This document shows, in pieces, positions 5,576 to 5,764 of a stretch of DNA of 5,764 nt. Every line of letters begins with the position of its first letter. Position 1 is the stretch's first letter. The DNA comes from Candidatus Sulfotelmatobacter sp. (GTDB lineage: Bacteria > Acidobacteriota > Terriglobia > Terriglobales > Acidobacteriaceae). Made by a program: the position numbers and the translations under genes. The stretch covers positions 1 to 5,764 of the forward strand of contig JASIEN010000515.1 of the NCBI GenBank assembly GCA_030045935.1, given 5' to 3'. The notes under the pieces were generated by a model, which saw only the letters and a program-made list of their open reading frames with translations, was not told the DNA's origin and searched no databases.

Positions 5576-5764
5576 ATGGAGAATCGAGTGTACTTCCCGG
5601 CACGGAACCGAACCCTGCGCGCCTCGCTGACTGGAAGTCACATTGCCCCGTTTTTCCTGGTTCTGTTGCTGGCGTTTGTGCTTCCCGCTGCCGGCCGCGA
5701 CAAAAACAAAATGGTATATGGGGAAGGGCTTCTGGTAGAGATCCCTTTGCCCATCAGCGATGTC
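5576..5764 (+). CDS. Unrecognised protein with signal-peptide-like N-terminus (partial, runs off right edge)
   Basis: An open frame of 63 codons starts at ATG 5576 and continues to the window end. A GAGGG ribosome binding site (5563-5567) lies eight bases ahead. The product opens MENRVYFPARNRTLRASLTG, with several Arg residues, followed by a hydrophobic stretch (IAPFFLVLLLAFVLPAAG, about 23-40), which suggests Sec export or a signal anchor. The visible mature part (RDKNKMVYGEGLLVEIPLPISDV) shows no motif I can assign. It is transcribed away from the respiratory cluster and may be unrelated to it. The call as a real gene rests on the start, the ribosome binding site and the signal-like profile. 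Confidence 0.65.
   Translation, partial: MENRVYFPARNRTLRASLTGSHIAPFFLVLLLAFVLPAAGRDKNKMVYGEGLLVEIPLPISDV

Overview
The window carries a compact respiratory gene cluster read right to left on the minus strand, plus the start of a divergent plus-strand gene at the right edge. Transcription order is: an outer-membrane beta-barrel protein with an N-terminal single c-heme motif (3687-5210), a secreted diheme cytochrome c (2790-3653), a secreted cupredoxin-type protein with a carboxypeptidase-regulatory-like tail (1985-2713), cytochrome c oxidase subunit II coxB (1062-1883), and subunit I coxA (774 down to the left edge, incomplete). The first two genes are 33 bases apart. The next two gaps are 76 and 101 bases. 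The coxB-coxA gap is 287 bases and is packed with short palindromes.

The organism is a diderm bacterium, because it encodes an outer-membrane barrel with a Sec signal and a C-terminal aromatic beta-signal. I infer an Acidobacteriota-like genome (Koribacter/Terriglobia type) from the GGCTGAAAGCC/GGCTAAAGCC palindromes and the style of the oxidase genes. This is pattern recognition, not a search result.

Read together, the genes suggest an electron path across the cell envelope: outer-membrane monoheme porin, then periplasmic diheme cytochrome and/or copper protein, then an A-type heme-copper oxidase reducing O2. Parts list and order closely resemble the rus operon of Acidithiobacillus ferrooxidans (cyc2, cyc1, ORF, coxB, coxA, coxC, coxD, rus). 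The heme segment of the porin carries a Cyc2-like pattern: FAR, then CxxCH, then PxLNxFGxxFRxxGY. The electron donor cannot be read from sequence; Fe(II) oxidation is one hypothesis.

Region by region: 1-774 coxA 5' part (minus); 775-1061 intergenic REP-like palindromes, three near-tandem 14-15 bp repeats and a hairpin abutting the coxA ribosome binding site; 1062-1883 coxB; 1884-1984 short gap; 1985-2713 cupredoxin; 2714-2789 gap; 2790-3653 diheme cytochrome; 3654-3686 gap; 3687-5210 porin-cytochrome; 5211-5575 divergent intergenic region with weak regulatory-looking motifs; 5576-5764 start of an unrecognised signal-peptide-bearing protein (plus). No RNA gene, IS element, CRISPR array or convincing terminator was seen.
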